Assembly (NCBI GenBank): GCA_965262175.1
Contig: CBDHES010000002.1
Location: 1,302,001 to 1,366,000, forward strand
Source of the DNA: CADEDH01 sp965262175
Lineage (GTDB): Bacteria > Actinomycetota > Acidimicrobiia > Acidimicrobiales > SZUA-35
Reading direction: 5' to 3'
Length of the DNA stretch: 64,000 nucleotides
A program made the position numbers and the translations under genes. Position 1 is the stretch's first letter. Every line of letters starts with the position of its first letter. Shown piece after piece: positions 42,577-51,477 of the stretch. Below the pieces are notes generated by a model. That model saw only the letters and a program-made list of their open reading frames with translations. It was not told the DNA's origin and searched no databases.

Positions 42577-44196
42577 TCAGCCCTCCGCCCGGCTGACGTC
42601 TTCCTCGGGCAGGGTGTTGGCGGCGTCGACCATGCGGGTCTCCGCCTCGGCCTGCGCCTCGGGGTCCGGTTCGTCGACCGAGTGGTTGGAACCGACGAAC
42701 GAATCGGTGAAGGCCGAGATAGCGGCTTCGAGCGCCTCCTCGTCGGGAACGGTGCCGACGTTTCGGACGTTGTCGAGGATGTCGCTGTGCCGGGATCGGA
42801 ACCACTCGAGTAGTTCGCTCTCGTAGCGCTGGACGTCCTCCACGTCGATGCCGTCGAGGTAGCCCCGGGTTCCGGCGTAGAGGGTCACCACCTGCTCCTC
42901 GACCGGGACCGGGGAGTTGATGCCCTGCTTGAGGAGCTCGGTCAGGCGGTAGCCCCGGTCGAGCTGGGCCTGGGACACGGCGTCGAGGTCGGAGCCGAAG
43001 GCGGCGAAAGCGGCCAGGTCACGGAACTGCTGGAGGTCGGACTTGAGCGTGCCGACGGCGTTCTTCATCGCCTTGATCTGGGCTGCGGAACCGACCCGGG
43101 ACACCGAGATACCGACGTCGACCGCCGGCCGGATCCCCGACTTGAACAGATCGTCCTGGAGGTAGATCTGGCCGTCGGTGATCGAGATCACGTTGGTCGG
43201 GATGTAGGCCGAGACGTCGCCGGCCTTGGTCTCGATGATCGGGAGGGCGGTGAGGGAGCCGGCGCCGTTGTCGTCGGACAGCTTGGCCGCCCGCTCGAGG
43301 AGCCGGCTGTGGAGGTAGAACACGTCGCCCGGGTAGGCCTCGCGGCCCGGCGGGCGGCGGAGCAGGAGCGACACCTGCCGGTAGGCCTCGGCCTGCTTCG
43401 ACAGGTCGTCGTAGACCGCCAGCGCGTGCTGGCTGTTCTCCATCCAGTGCTGGCCCATGGCGCACCCGGCGTAGGGGGCGAGGAACTTGAACGGCGCCGG
43501 GTCCGACGCCGCAGCGACGACCACCACCGTGTAGTCCATGGCCCCGTACTCGTCGAGGAGGGCCACCGTCTGGGCCACCGTCGAGGCCTTCTGGCCGACG
43601 GCGACGTACACGCACTTCACGCCGAGGCCCTTCTGGGCCAGGATCGTGTCGATCGCAACCGTCGTCTTACCGGTCTTGCGGTCGCCGATGATCAGCTCCC
43701 GCTGGCCCCGGCCGATCGGGATCAGCGAATCGACGGCCTTGATGCCGGTCTGGAGGGGCTGGTGGACCGGCTTGCGGCCGATGATGCCGGGAGCCTGGAT
43801 CTCCATCCGGCGTGGCTCGACGTCGGCCAGGGGACCCTTGCCGTCGATCGGCTCACCGAGCACGCTCACGACTCGGCCGATGACCCCGTCGCCGACCGGC
43901 ACCGAGAGGATCTCACCGGTCGCCTCGACCGGCTGGCCCTCCTCGATGGCGTCGACGTCGCCGAGAATCACCGCCCCGATCGTGTCCTCGTCGAGGTTGA
44001 GGGCGAGACCGATGGTGCCGTCGGCGAACCGCAGCATCTCGTTCACCGAAGCGTTGGGGAGACCGCTCACGCGAGCGATGCCGTCGCCGACCTCGGCCAC
44101 TCGACCGACGGTCATCGAGCGGACGTCGGCTTCGAACGAGTCCAGGTTCTTCCGGAGGGCGCCGGCGATGTCGGCCGGGTCGAAGGACAATGCCAT
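42577..44196 (-). CDS. atpA: ATP synthase F1 alpha subunit
   Basis: A 539-residue non-catalytic nucleotide-binding subunit with P-loop IIGDRKTGKTTVAIDTI. The DDLSKQAEAYRQVSLLLRRPPGREAYPGDVFYLHSRLLERAAK block and the arginine-finger signature region near SGIRPAVDVGISVSRVGSAAQ are present. It has a short acidic C-terminal extension. Purine-rich AAGAGAGAG precedes the ATG. Confidence 0.98.
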   Translation of the reverse strand: MALSFDPADIAGALRKNLDSFEADVRSMTVGRVAEVGDGIARVSGLPNASVNEMLRFADGTIGLALNLDEDTIGAVILGDVDAIEEGQPVEATGEILSVPVGDGVIGRVVSVLGEPIDGKGPLADVEPRRMEIQAPGIIGRKPVHQPLQTGIKAVDSLIPIGRGQRELIIGDRKTGKTTVAIDTILAQKGLGVKCVYVAVGQKASTVAQTVALLDEYGAMDYTVVVVAAASDPAPFKFLAPYAGCAMGQHWMENSQHALAVYDDLSKQAEAYRQVSLLLRRPPGREAYPGDVFYLHSRLLERAAKLSDDNGAGSLTALPIIETKAGDVSAYIPTNVISITDGQIYLQDDLFKSGIRPAVDVGISVSRVGSAAQIKAMKNAVGTLKSDLQQFRDLAAFAAFGSDLDAVSQAQLDRGYRLTELLKQGINSPVPVEEQVVTLYAGTRGYLDGIDVEDVQRYESELLEWFRSRHSDILDNVRNVGTVPDEEALEAAISAFTDSFVGSNHSVDEPDPEAQAEAETRMVDAANTLPEEDVSRAEG

Positions 44197-44251
44197 CAGA
44201 TCTCTCTCTTTGTACTCGGTGCTGGCTCGTTGACGGTTCGGAACGGGACGA

Positions 44252-44776
44252 CTACAGCGCGTCGCGCATCTGGTTGAGGCGGGTGCGGAGCGAGCCGTCG
44301 ATGACGGTGTCGCCGAGGGTGGTGACGGCGCCGCCGACGAGGTCGGGGTCGACCACCGCCTCCAGCTGAACCGGCATCCCGGCCTTCCTCGACAGGGCGG
44401 CGGTCAGCCGGTCGAGCTGGGCGTCGGTAAGCGGGACCGCGGAGCGGACGGTGGCCGTCTGGCTACCACTCCCTCCGGCGGCCTGACGGGCGAAGGACTC
44501 GACGATGGCGGTCAGTTCGCCGCCCCGACCGGCCCCGACGACCATCCCGACGAGGGCCCGGGTGGTGTCGGAAGTCTTGTTGGCCAGGATGTCGTCGACG
44601 ATCTGGCTCCGGACGTCGGCCGGGAGCAGGTTGTTGCTCAGCGTCGAGCGGAGCTCGTCGTTGGCCTCGACCGCCCGGGCCACGTCGGTGAGCTGCGACC
44701 GGGTGGTCTCGATGCTGCCCTCCGCCTGGGCCACCGCCAGCAGGGCCGATGCGTAGCCGTCGATCCGATCAGACAT
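44252..44776 (-). CDS. atpH: ATP synthase F1 delta subunit
   Basis: A 174-residue stator subunit: N-terminal helical bundle (RIDGYASALLAVAQAEGSIE), then a C-terminal part (LEAVVDPDLVGGAVTTLGDTVIDGSLRTRLNQM) with the conserved delta signature. It is a stand-alone delta, not the b-delta fusion seen in mycobacteria. The GAGGGAGGAG site sets ATG 44776. Confidence 0.96.
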   Translation of the reverse strand: MSDRIDGYASALLAVAQAEGSIETTRSQLTDVARAVEANDELRSTLSNNLLPADVRSQIVDDILANKTSDTTRALVGMVVGAGRGGELTAIVESFARQAAGGSGSQTATVRSAVPLTDAQLDRLTAALSRKAGMPVQLEAVVDPDLVGGAVTTLGDTVIDGSLRTRLNQMRDAL

Positions 44777-44830
44777 GGTTCTCCTCCCTCGTCGACACCG
44801 GGCGCCCATCGGGCGTGGTCGGTGCCGGCA

Positions 44831-45355
44831 TCAGCTCTGCTCCACCTGAGCGATGTAGGCGTCGATCAGGTCGCCGTGCGAGCGGTCGTCGAGGTTCTCG
44901 ACGACGATCGTCTCGGCCGAGTTCTTCGTGACCTCGGCCACCTCGGCGGTCAGGTCGGCGACGGCCTGACGACGGTAGTTGTCGACCTCGACCATTCCTC
45001 TGGTCCGGATGTCCTCGGCCTCGGCGGTGGCCCGGGCGATCAGGTCGGCCTTGAGCCGGGCCGCGGTTTCGACGGCCTCGGACCGGATCCGCTCCTCTTC
45101 GACGCCCAGGTCGGGCAGCTCGGCGCTGCGCGAGGTGAGCATGGCCTCGGCCTCGACGCGAGCGGCCTTGGCGTCGGCCAGCTCCTTCTCGATCCGCTCG
45201 GTCCGGGACTTGAGGGCCCGGGAGATGGCGGGACCGGCCAGCCAGATCATCAGGCCGATGACCACGAAGAAGGCGAGACTTCCCCAGTAGACCTCGTTGA
45301 TGTCACCGGGAAGGTGCCGGCCGTTCGGTGCGTCGGCGGCGATCAGTTGCAGCAT
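44831..45355 (-). CDS. atpF: ATP synthase F0 b/b' subunit (second copy, adjacent to delta)
   Basis: A 174-residue protein with one N-terminal transmembrane helix (WGSLAFFVVIGLMIWLAG) and a long charged coiled coil (RALKSRTERIEKELADAKAARVEAEAML...). It forms the peripheral stalk with the other b-type protein encoded just upstream. Two different b genes imply a heterodimeric b/b' stator. Confidence 0.9.
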   Translation of the reverse strand: MLQLIAADAPNGRHLPGDINEVYWGSLAFFVVIGLMIWLAGPAISRALKSRTERIEKELADAKAARVEAEAMLTSRSAELPDLGVEEERIRSEAVETAARLKADLIARATAEAEDIRTRGMVEVDNYRRQAVADLTAEVAEVTKNSAETIVVENLDDRSHGDLIDAYIAQVEQS

Positions 45356-45377
45356 TCCGTCATCCCCTGGGTCCGTC

Positions 45378-45911
45378 TCAGTTCGAGTTGTTCATATGCC
45401 GGTTCACGATCGCCGCCGCGTCGGCCGCGGTGATCGGACGGTTCATGACCTTGGAGGCCGCGTCGACGGCCAAGTCGGCGACCTGGGGCTCGACCGCGGC
45501 CAAGGCCTCGTCCCGCTCCCGGGCGACATCGCCCTCGGCGACCTCACGCATCGCGTTCACCTCACGCTCGGCGCGGCCGACCAACCGTTGCCGTTCGGCC
45601 TCGGCTTCCTCCCGGGCGGCGTCGATGATGGCCGCCGCTTCGGAACGGGCACCGGCCAACTGATCCTCGGCCTCGGTCGAGGCAGCGACGGCCTGGGCCC
45701 GGGCCGCTTCGGCGGCGTCGAGGTCGGCCTGGATCGTGGCGGCCCGATCGTTCATCACCCGCTTCGCTCCGGGGAGGAAGACATAGGTGACCAACAGGTA
45801 CAGGGCCGCGAAGGTGAGGACGCCCCAGAACATCTCCGACCAGTCGGGGAGGATCGGGTTGATGGTCTCTTCTTCGGCGCCGTCTTCAACGGCCAGCAGC
45901 GCTGTCAGCAC
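45378..45911 (-). CDS. atpF: ATP synthase F0 b subunit (first copy, adjacent to c)
   Basis: A 177-residue protein with a transmembrane helix (FWGVLTFAALYLLVTYVFLPG) and a long Ala/Glu-rich coiled coil ending in VADLAVDAASKVMNRPITAADAAAIVNRHM. A GTG start at 45911 follows a GGAG site; the longer frame runs into atpE. It is distinct in sequence from the second b-type gene. Confidence 0.92.
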   Translation of the reverse strand: MLTALLAVEDGAEEETINPILPDWSEMFWGVLTFAALYLLVTYVFLPGAKRVMNDRAATIQADLDAAEAARAQAVAASTEAEDQLAGARSEAAAIIDAAREEAEAERQRLVGRAEREVNAMREVAEGDVARERDEALAAVEPQVADLAVDAASKVMNRPITAADAAAIVNRHMNNSN

Positions 45912-45921
45912 GTAAGGCTCC

Positions 45922-46191
45922 TCAGGCGAACTTGAGGAGAACGAAGACGACGAAGCCGATGAGGGCGAGCGCCTCGGTGAAGGCGATACCGAGGAACATC
46001 GCCGTCTGGACCTGGCCGGCAGCCTCGGGCTGACGGGCCATGGCCTGGACGGCCTGACCGACGAGATAGCCGATGCCGATGCCCGGGCCGAGGGTGGCGA
46101 GACCGTAGGCGAAGCCGGCGCCGGAGGCAGCCGAGATGTTCTGCTCGTCAGCAGCGGTGGTGGCGGCCTGAGCCAACTCAATGACGCTCAT
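45922..46191 (-). CDS. atpE: ATP synthase F0 c subunit
   Basis: An 89-residue two-helix proteolipid. Helix 1 contains GLATLGPGIGIGYLVGQA, the loop is ARQPE, and helix 2 carries the ion-binding Glu in FLGIAFTEALALIGFVVFVLL. The helix-1 position that is Gln in sodium-binding c subunits is not Gln here, so protons are the probable coupling ion. The N-terminus is about 12 residues longer than minimal c subunits. Confidence 0.97.
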   Translation of the reverse strand: MSVIELAQAATTAADEQNISAASGAGFAYGLATLGPGIGIGYLVGQAVQAMARQPEAAGQVQTAMFLGIAFTEALALIGFVVFVLLKFA

Positions 46192-46216
46192 TGGATGCTG
46201 TTTCTCCTGTGTTGTT

Positions 46217-46229
46217 CCCGCAGCGCGGG
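46217..46229. promoter_or_regulatory. Intercistronic hairpin between atpB and atpE
   Basis: CCCGC-AGC-GCGGG forms a perfect 5-bp stem in the 126-bp atpB-atpE gap, shortly upstream of the atpE ribosome-binding region (AGGAG). It could stabilise the downstream mRNA and so help the high c-subunit yield. Inference only. Confidence 0.35.
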
Positions 46230-46317
46230 CCTGTGGGTCGATTGCAGCTTGCTTGGTGATGCCCGAGGGCGAGATCGGAGGGGTTGGGTGTCGGAGGGCC
46301 GGCGGCCGGTCGCCCGA

Positions 46318-47076
46318 CTAGTGCGACGGGTGCAGCGACGAGTCGATGTAGACCGCCGCCAGGAGGACGAACACGAACGCCTGGAGGAACGAGACCATGA
46401 TCTCGAACCCGGTCAGGGCGACCAGCATGGCGAAGCTGAACGGGAGGACGACGGCCACCAGCGATGCCTTGAACAGGGCGATGCACATGACACCGAAGGT
46501 CACCAGGAGGATGTGACCGGCGAGCATGTTGGCGAAGAGCCGGACCGCCAGGCCGAAGGGCCGGAGCAGGAAGGTCGAGAGGAACTCGATCGGGGTCACC
46601 AGGATGTAGAGCGGGCCGGGGACACCGGGCGGGAACAGCGCCTCTTTGAAGTAGCCCACGCCGTGGTGACGGATCCCGACGGCGATGAACACCGCCCAGA
46701 CGATGAGGGCCAGGAACATCGGATTGGCCATGCGGGCGTTGGCCGGCATGTGGAACGTCGGAATCACCTCGAAGAGATTGCCGATGAAGATGAACATGAA
46801 CATCGACAACAGCAGCGGGAGGAACCGCCGGCCGTCGGGCCCGATGGCCGGCATGATCACCTGGTTCTCGACGAACTCGATCGTCATCTCGACGATGTTC
46901 TGGATGCCCCGGGGGACGAGGTCCTTCCCGGCGACGAGGAAGAAGATGGCGGGGATGATGAACGCCAGCAGCGAGATCAGGCCGATCTTGTTGAACGCGA
47001 AGATCGTGCCGTCCCCGAAGTAGGCGGGCCATTCGACGAGGTTCTCGATCGGGGGGAACTCGAGGGCGACAATCAC
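46318..47076 (-). CDS. atpB: ATP synthase F0 a subunit
   Basis: A 252-residue membrane channel subunit. The critical Arg is in the family motif LLRPFGLAVRLFANMLAGHILL, and the last helix is FLQAFVFVLLAAVYIDSSL. Early helices include LISLLAFIIPAIFFLVAG. A GTG start follows an AAGGAG site. Confidence 0.97.
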   Translation of the reverse strand: MIVALEFPPIENLVEWPAYFGDGTIFAFNKIGLISLLAFIIPAIFFLVAGKDLVPRGIQNIVEMTIEFVENQVIMPAIGPDGRRFLPLLLSMFMFIFIGNLFEVIPTFHMPANARMANPMFLALIVWAVFIAVGIRHHGVGYFKEALFPPGVPGPLYILVTPIEFLSTFLLRPFGLAVRLFANMLAGHILLVTFGVMCIALFKASLVAVVLPFSFAMLVALTGFEIMVSFLQAFVFVLLAAVYIDSSLHPSH

Positions 47077-47089
47077 CGAGTACTCCTTC

Positions 47090-47554
47090 TTATCGGTATC
47101 CAGCGGCCGGTGAGCCGCTGGCCGGTTTCAGACCAGGATGGGCAAAGGAGCCGGCGACGAACCGGAGCTCCCAGACGAGCAGGGCGAGATGGGTCACGAT
47201 GATCGTGATTCCGAGCGGGAGGAAGCGAACCCAGCTCTCATCGCGAACCAGCCAGACCGCGGCGAAGATCAGGCCCAGGCGCATCGCGTAGCTGCTTAGC
47301 GCAACCGACGCCACCAGGGCGAACGACGTGCGGGCGGCCCACGCCAGCAGGTAGGCCGAGAGGAGGAAGTTGACCATGACGAGGGCCATGCCGTAGACGA
47401 CCGAGGCCGATCCGGCCAACCCGTCGACCAGGGCGCCGACGATGAGACCGACCGGGATGAGCGGGAGCCCCCGGCGGACCATGTCGCGGGCGATCGCCGC
47501 TGCCGGAGAGGGCCCCTCGAGGCGATCGACCGTTGTCGCTGGTTGCGTCGTCAT
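47090..47554 (-). CDS. atpI: ATP synthase subunit I-like membrane protein
   Basis: A 154-residue protein with four hydrophobic segments (LPLIPVGLIVGALVDGLAG, VVYGMALVMVNFLLSAYLLAWAA, FALVASVALSSYAMRLGLIFAAVWLV, FLPLGITIIVTHLALLVWEL). Position between AtpZ-like and AtpB and the layout identify it as the operon's I-type assembly factor, which aids c-ring assembly. Its ATG overlaps the previous stop (ATGA). Confidence 0.8.
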   Translation of the reverse strand: MTTQPATTVDRLEGPSPAAAIARDMVRRGLPLIPVGLIVGALVDGLAGSASVVYGMALVMVNFLLSAYLLAWAARTSFALVASVALSSYAMRLGLIFAAVWLVRDESWVRFLPLGITIIVTHLALLVWELRFVAGSFAHPGLKPASGSPAAGYR

Positions 47555-47805
47555 TGCGCAGCCTCACGCACCGCGGCGGCTTCGGCTTGAAGCCGCCCGA
47601 TCTCAGAACGGTAACGGTAGTAGAGCGAGATGGACGAACCGACGAATCCCAGCATCGTCAGCGTCACCAACAGGATCGGCGTCAGGCCGAACAGGCCGTC
47701 GAGCCACCAACCGAGCCCTCCGAACAGGACTGCGGAACCGACGAGCTCATAGGCTCCCGACGATTGGTTGAGATGGCCGGTGAGCCGGCTGCGTCTAGTT
47801 GTCAC
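47551..47805 (-). CDS. AtpZ/AtpI-family small membrane protein
   Basis: About 84 residues with two transmembrane helices (AYELVGSAVLFGGLGWWLDG, LLVTLTMLGFVGSSISLYYRY). The GGLGWWLDG loop and C-terminal charged helix are typical of the AtpZ (ATPase gene 1) family found first in atp operons. GTG at 47805 is the first suitable start after the predicted promoter. The longer frame has no better signal. Confidence 0.8.
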   Translation of the reverse strand: MTTRRSRLTGHLNQSSGAYELVGSAVLFGGLGWWLDGLFGLTPILLVTLTMLGFVGSSISLYYRYRSEIGRLQAEAAAVREAAQ

Positions 47806-47870
47806 GGTTCTCTCGCGTGCGATTGGCGCAGGGACGTGCCGGGTCCAACTCGCCCCCAACACGCTCGGGA

Positions 47871-47900
47871 ACCATACGTAGCGCAGGTGACCGTTCGCAA
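47871..47900 (-). promoter_or_regulatory. Predicted promoter of the ATP synthase operon
   Basis: Minus strand TTGCGA (-35, 47895-47900), an 18-base spacer and TATGGT (-10, 47871-47876) lie about 65 bases upstream of the first operon gene and downstream of the wecA stop. Matches to the vegetative consensus are fair (4/6 each). Confidence 0.45.
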
Positions 47901-47987
47901 CCTTCGACAGCGACCGGTTGGGGCCACCGGTGTGGGTCGATTCCCACAGCCCGGATCATCGCGCCGATCGCGCGTGGGCCCGAGGGC

Positions 47988-49106
47988 CTAGGCGGCGTCC
48001 CTGGCGGTGTCGCCCATGTTGGGGAGGAACAGGGTGAACAGCACCAATGCGGCGGCGCCGACACCGACGGGGACGATGGCGTCACCCCTGCCCTCGTTGT
48101 AGGTCGGGTAGAGCACGAAGGCCGACAACAGCGCGGTCCAGGCCCACAGGATCCACACACTGCGACGGTGGCCGTGGCCGAGGCGCACCAGCCGGTGGTG
48201 GAGGTGGTCCTTGTCGGGGGTGGCGAGGCCCTTGCGGCCCTTGGCTCGGCGGAGGATGGCGAAGGCGGTGTCGAGGACGGGGACCCCGAGGATGACGAGC
48301 GGGATGGCCAGGGGGGCGTAGAAGAAGAACGTCTGCCCGCTGAACGGGTCGGGGGTCCGACCCCCGACCGCCATCGTCGAGGCCGCCATGAGCGATCCGA
48401 GCAGCAGCGAGCCGCCGTCGCCCATGAAGATCCGGGCCGGGTACACGTTCCAGGGGAGGAAGCCGGTGCAGATCCCGAGCACGATCGCCGCCACCAGGGG
48501 GCCGATGTTGCTGGGCAGGAGGAGTTCGACCTGACCGAGCCGGATCCCGTAGAGGAGGAAGGCGGTCGCTCCGATGCCGACGATCCCGGCCGCCAGCCCG
48601 TCGAGCCCGTCGATGAAGTTGACGGCGTTGGCCAACCCGAGGACCCAGATGACGGTGGCGACGAAGGCGAGGTCGTAGTCGAGGACGAACACGTCGAGGA
48701 ACGGGATACGGAACCAGATGATGCTGACCCCGCCGGCGGCCAGGAGGGCGGCGGCGACGAGCATCCCGGCGATCTTGGCCGGGGGCGACAGCTCACGGAC
48801 GTCGTCGATGACCCCGACGAGGTAGGCCAGGGTGCCGCAGGCGAGGATGGCCCACGGCTCGGTCGAGGAGGCGAACGACGCCTCGAACGCCCCGCTCAGC
48901 CAGGCGACGACGAACGCGGCGACGAAGCCGAGGTACATCGCACCGCCCCCGAGGCTGGCGGTTGGCTTGTCGTGCATCCGCCGAGCGTCGGGCATCACCA
49001 TCAGGCCGCGCACCCGGGACACCCAGATGAACAGCGGCACGGTGGCCACGGTGACCAGCGCCGCCACCCCGGCGATCAGCAGGTAGGAGACCAGGTCGGG
49101 GCGCAA
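47988..49106 (-). CDS. wecA: Polyprenyl-phosphate N-acetylglucosamine-1-phosphate transferase (WecA/TagO family)
   Basis: A 372-residue polytopic transferase that links a sugar-1-phosphate to decaprenyl phosphate for envelope polymers. Motifs in order are PDARRMHDKPTASLGGG, GVIDDVRELSPPAKI (Asp pair), NAVNFIDGLDGLAAG, RIFMGDGGSLLLG and HLHHRLVRLGHGH (His-rich cytoplasmic loop). About ten helices. TTG start. Its place just before the atp operon is conserved in actinobacteria. Confidence 0.94.
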   Translation of the reverse strand: MRPDLVSYLLIAGVAALVTVATVPLFIWVSRVRGLMVMPDARRMHDKPTASLGGGAMYLGFVAAFVVAWLSGAFEASFASSTEPWAILACGTLAYLVGVIDDVRELSPPAKIAGMLVAAALLAAGGVSIIWFRIPFLDVFVLDYDLAFVATVIWVLGLANAVNFIDGLDGLAAGIVGIGATAFLLYGIRLGQVELLLPSNIGPLVAAIVLGICTGFLPWNVYPARIFMGDGGSLLLGSLMAASTMAVGGRTPDPFSGQTFFFYAPLAIPLVILGVPVLDTAFAILRRAKGRKGLATPDKDHLHHRLVRLGHGHRRSVWILWAWTALLSAFVLYPTYNEGRGDAIVPVGVGAAALVLFTLFLPNMGDTARDAA

Positions 49107-49134
49107 GGGGATCCACCGTAGTCGGCGGCGGTGA

Positions 49135-50379
49135 TCACCCCGGGTAGGGGGCGAAGGGGGCGCACAGCTGACGGACCTCGTCCCGCACGCCGGCCACGAC
49201 CGAGGCGTCGTCCCGGCCGCGGAGGGTGGCGGCGATCAGTCGACCGATCTCGGCCATGTGGCCTTCGGTGAGGCCTTGGGTGGTCACGGCCGGGGTGCCG
49301 AGCCGGATGCCGGACGTCACGAACGGTGACCGGGGGTCGTCGGGGATGGCGTTGCGGTTGAGGGTGATCCCGGCCTCGTCGAGGACGGTCTGGGCCTCCT
49401 TGCCGGTCAGCTCGGCGTCGAAGGGCTGGAGGTCGACGAGGAGGAGGTGGTTGTCGGTCCCGCCCGACACGAGGCGGAAACCGTGGCTGGCCAGGGATTC
49501 GGCCAGGGCTCGGGCGTTGGTGACGATCTGGGCTGCGTAGTCCCGGAACTCGTCGGTGGCGGCCTCGGCGAAGGCGACGGCCTTGGCGGCGATCGAGTGC
49601 TCCTGGGGGCCGCCCTGCTGGCCGGGGAACACGGCCTTGTCGATCGGGCCGGCCAGCTCCTCGGTGGTGAGGATGCACCCGCCTCGGGGGCCCCGGAGGG
49701 TCTTGTGGGTGGTGAAGGTGACGACGTCGGCCACCTCCATCGGGTTGGGGTGGACGCCGCCGACGATCAGCCCGGCGATGTGGGCGGCGTCGAACATGAG
49801 GACGGCGCCGACCTGGTCGGCGATCTCCCGGAACGGCTTGGCGTCGATCGTGCGGGGGTAGGCGGTGGCCCCGGTCACGATCAGCTTCGGGCGGTGCTCA
49901 GCGGCCAGGTCGGCCACCTGGTCGAGGTCGATGCGCTCGTCGCTCGGGGTCACCCCGTAGCCGACGAAGTCGTACATCAGGCCCGAGGCGTTGACCGGGG
50001 AGCCGTGGGTCAGGTGGCCGCCGTGGTCGAGGCGGAGGCCGAGGACCGTGTCGCCCGGTTCGAGAAGGGCCTGGTAGACGGCCATGTTGGCGTTGGCCCC
50101 GGAGTGGGGTTGGACGTTGGCGTGGGCCGCCCCGAACAGGGCGCAGATCCGCTGGCGGGCCAGGTCTTCGACCTCGTCGACGATCTGGTTGCCCCCGTAG
50201 TACCGCTTGCCGGGGTAGCCCTCGGAGTACTTGTTGGTGAACACCGACCCGGTGGCGGCCATGACCGCCGGTGAGGCGAAGTTCTCCGAGGCGATCAGCT
50301 GGAGTGCGGTGTTCTGCCGCTCGACCTCGGCGGCGGTGAGGCGGACGACGTCGTCGTCGGTGATGGTGGGCCAGGGCAT
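49135..50379 (-). CDS. glyA: Serine hydroxymethyltransferase
   Basis: A 414-residue PLP enzyme converting serine to glycine while charging tetrahydrofolate. It has ERQNTALQLIASENFAS, the SEGYPGKRYYGGN loop, QPHSGANANMAVYQALL and the PLP lysine in VTFTTHKTLRGPRGG. FDAAHIAGLIVGG contains the cofactor-pairing Asp and His. GAGGAG precedes ATG 50379; the longer frame overlaps rpiB. Confidence 0.97.
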   Translation of the reverse strand: MPWPTITDDDVVRLTAAEVERQNTALQLIASENFASPAVMAATGSVFTNKYSEGYPGKRYYGGNQIVDEVEDLARQRICALFGAAHANVQPHSGANANMAVYQALLEPGDTVLGLRLDHGGHLTHGSPVNASGLMYDFVGYGVTPSDERIDLDQVADLAAEHRPKLIVTGATAYPRTIDAKPFREIADQVGAVLMFDAAHIAGLIVGGVHPNPMEVADVVTFTTHKTLRGPRGGCILTTEELAGPIDKAVFPGQQGGPQEHSIAAKAVAFAEAATDEFRDYAAQIVTNARALAESLASHGFRLVSGGTDNHLLLVDLQPFDAELTGKEAQTVLDEAGITLNRNAIPDDPRSPFVTSGIRLGTPAVTTQGLTEGHMAEIGRLIAATLRGRDDASVVAGVRDEVRQLCAPFAPYPG

Positions 50380-50398
50380 GGCGGTCTCCTCGGTCTCC

Positions 50399-50860
50399 TC
50401 AGTCGTGGGCCACGGCGTGGCTGTGGGCTTCGAGCTCGGCGATCTTGTTGACCCGACGTTGGTGGCGGCCGCCTTCGAAGTCGACGGCGAGGAACGCCTC
50501 GACGGCGTCGATCGCCACCTGGGGGCCGGTGAACCGCTGGCCGAGACAGACGACGTTGGCATCGTTGTGCTGGCGGCTGAGCCGGGCCGACGTGACGTCG
50601 TGGACGGTGGCCGCCCGGACGCCGGGAACCTTGTTGGCGGCGATGGCGATGCCGATGCCGCTCCCGCAGACGGCGACGCCGAGCTCGCCGTCACCGGCCA
50701 CCACGGCTCTGCCGACGGCGGCGCCGAAGTCGGGGTAGTCGACCGAGGCGGTGTCGGTCGTCCCGACGTCGACAACGTCGTGACCGGCCGACCGCAGGTG
50801 GGCGGCCAGCTCTTCTTTGAGCTCGAAACCTGCATGGTCTGATCCGACGACGAGTCGCAC
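50399..50860 (-). CDS. rpiB: Ribose-5-phosphate isomerase B
   Basis: A 153-residue RpiB/LacAB-family isomerase. It has the N-terminal GSDHAGFELKEELAAHL, the YPDFGAAVGRAV segment, the catalytic-cysteine motif VAVCGSGIGIAIAANKVPGVRAA and the HNDANVVCLGQR stretch. GTG start with GGAGGC site. Ends 20 bases before glyA, in the same direction. Confidence 0.95.
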   Translation of the reverse strand: MRLVVGSDHAGFELKEELAAHLRSAGHDVVDVGTTDTASVDYPDFGAAVGRAVVAGDGELGVAVCGSGIGIAIAANKVPGVRAATVHDVTSARLSRQHNDANVVCLGQRFTGPQVAIDAVEAFLAVDFEGGRHQRRVNKIAELEAHSHAVAHD

Positions 50861-50965
50861 GGCGCCTCCGCTTCTGGGCCACCGACGGCCACGGGAACGA
50901 ATGGTCGGACCTCTGAACCTACTCTCGGCCGGCTCCAGTTCCTCCGGCCGCGGGGCGGGGGTCGG

Positions 50966-51391
50966 TCAGCTTCGAGCCTGGTTCTGCCGAACCCGCTCGT
51001 TGAGCATCGTGACCACCCGGTCGTAGGCGGTCGGGCTCTTCGACAGGAGCTGGGCGAACTCCTTGGTCCCGAAGCTGACGAGGGCCATGTCGGTCTCGGC
51101 GATGACCGTGGCGTTGCGGGGCCGGTGCTCGACCAGCGCCATCTCGCCGATCATGCTGCCCGTCGACACGGTGGTGACGAACTCACCGCCGATGTAGACC
51201 GCAGCCCGACCTTCGACGATCACGTAGCAGACGTCGCCGATGCGGCCCTGGTCGATCAGCTCGGTCCCGGCCTTGGCGTCGACCCGTTCACCGAGCCCGG
51301 AGATCGACTCGAGCTCCGGTCGGCCGAACCCCTCGAAGAAATCGACCTGACCCAACCAGTCGACGTCGAGCTTGTTGTTGAATCCGAACAT
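50966..51391 (-). CDS. Cyclic nucleotide-binding domain protein
   Basis: A 141-residue protein that is essentially one cNMP-binding beta-roll (residues ~15-125): FFEGFGRPELESISGLGERV, KAGTELIDQGRIGDVCYVIVEG, and the phosphate-binding cassette GSMIGEMALVEHRPRNATVIAE with the Gly-Glu and Arg expected for cyclic nucleotide contacts. No DNA-binding helix-turn-helix follows, so it is not a complete CRP. It may be a stand-alone sensor. GAGGAGAGG site upstream. Confidence 0.88.
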   Translation of the reverse strand: MFGFNNKLDVDWLGQVDFFEGFGRPELESISGLGERVDAKAGTELIDQGRIGDVCYVIVEGRAAVYIGGEFVTTVSTGSMIGEMALVEHRPRNATVIAETDMALVSFGTKEFAQLLSKSPTAYDRVVTMLNERVRQNQARS

Positions 51392-51477
51392 CGAGCCTCT
51401 CCTCCTCGCACCGGGACACACCGTTGAGGGTGAAGCTACCGGCTGGGCAACGATGGCGCCCGTCGATGGGGCCCGGG

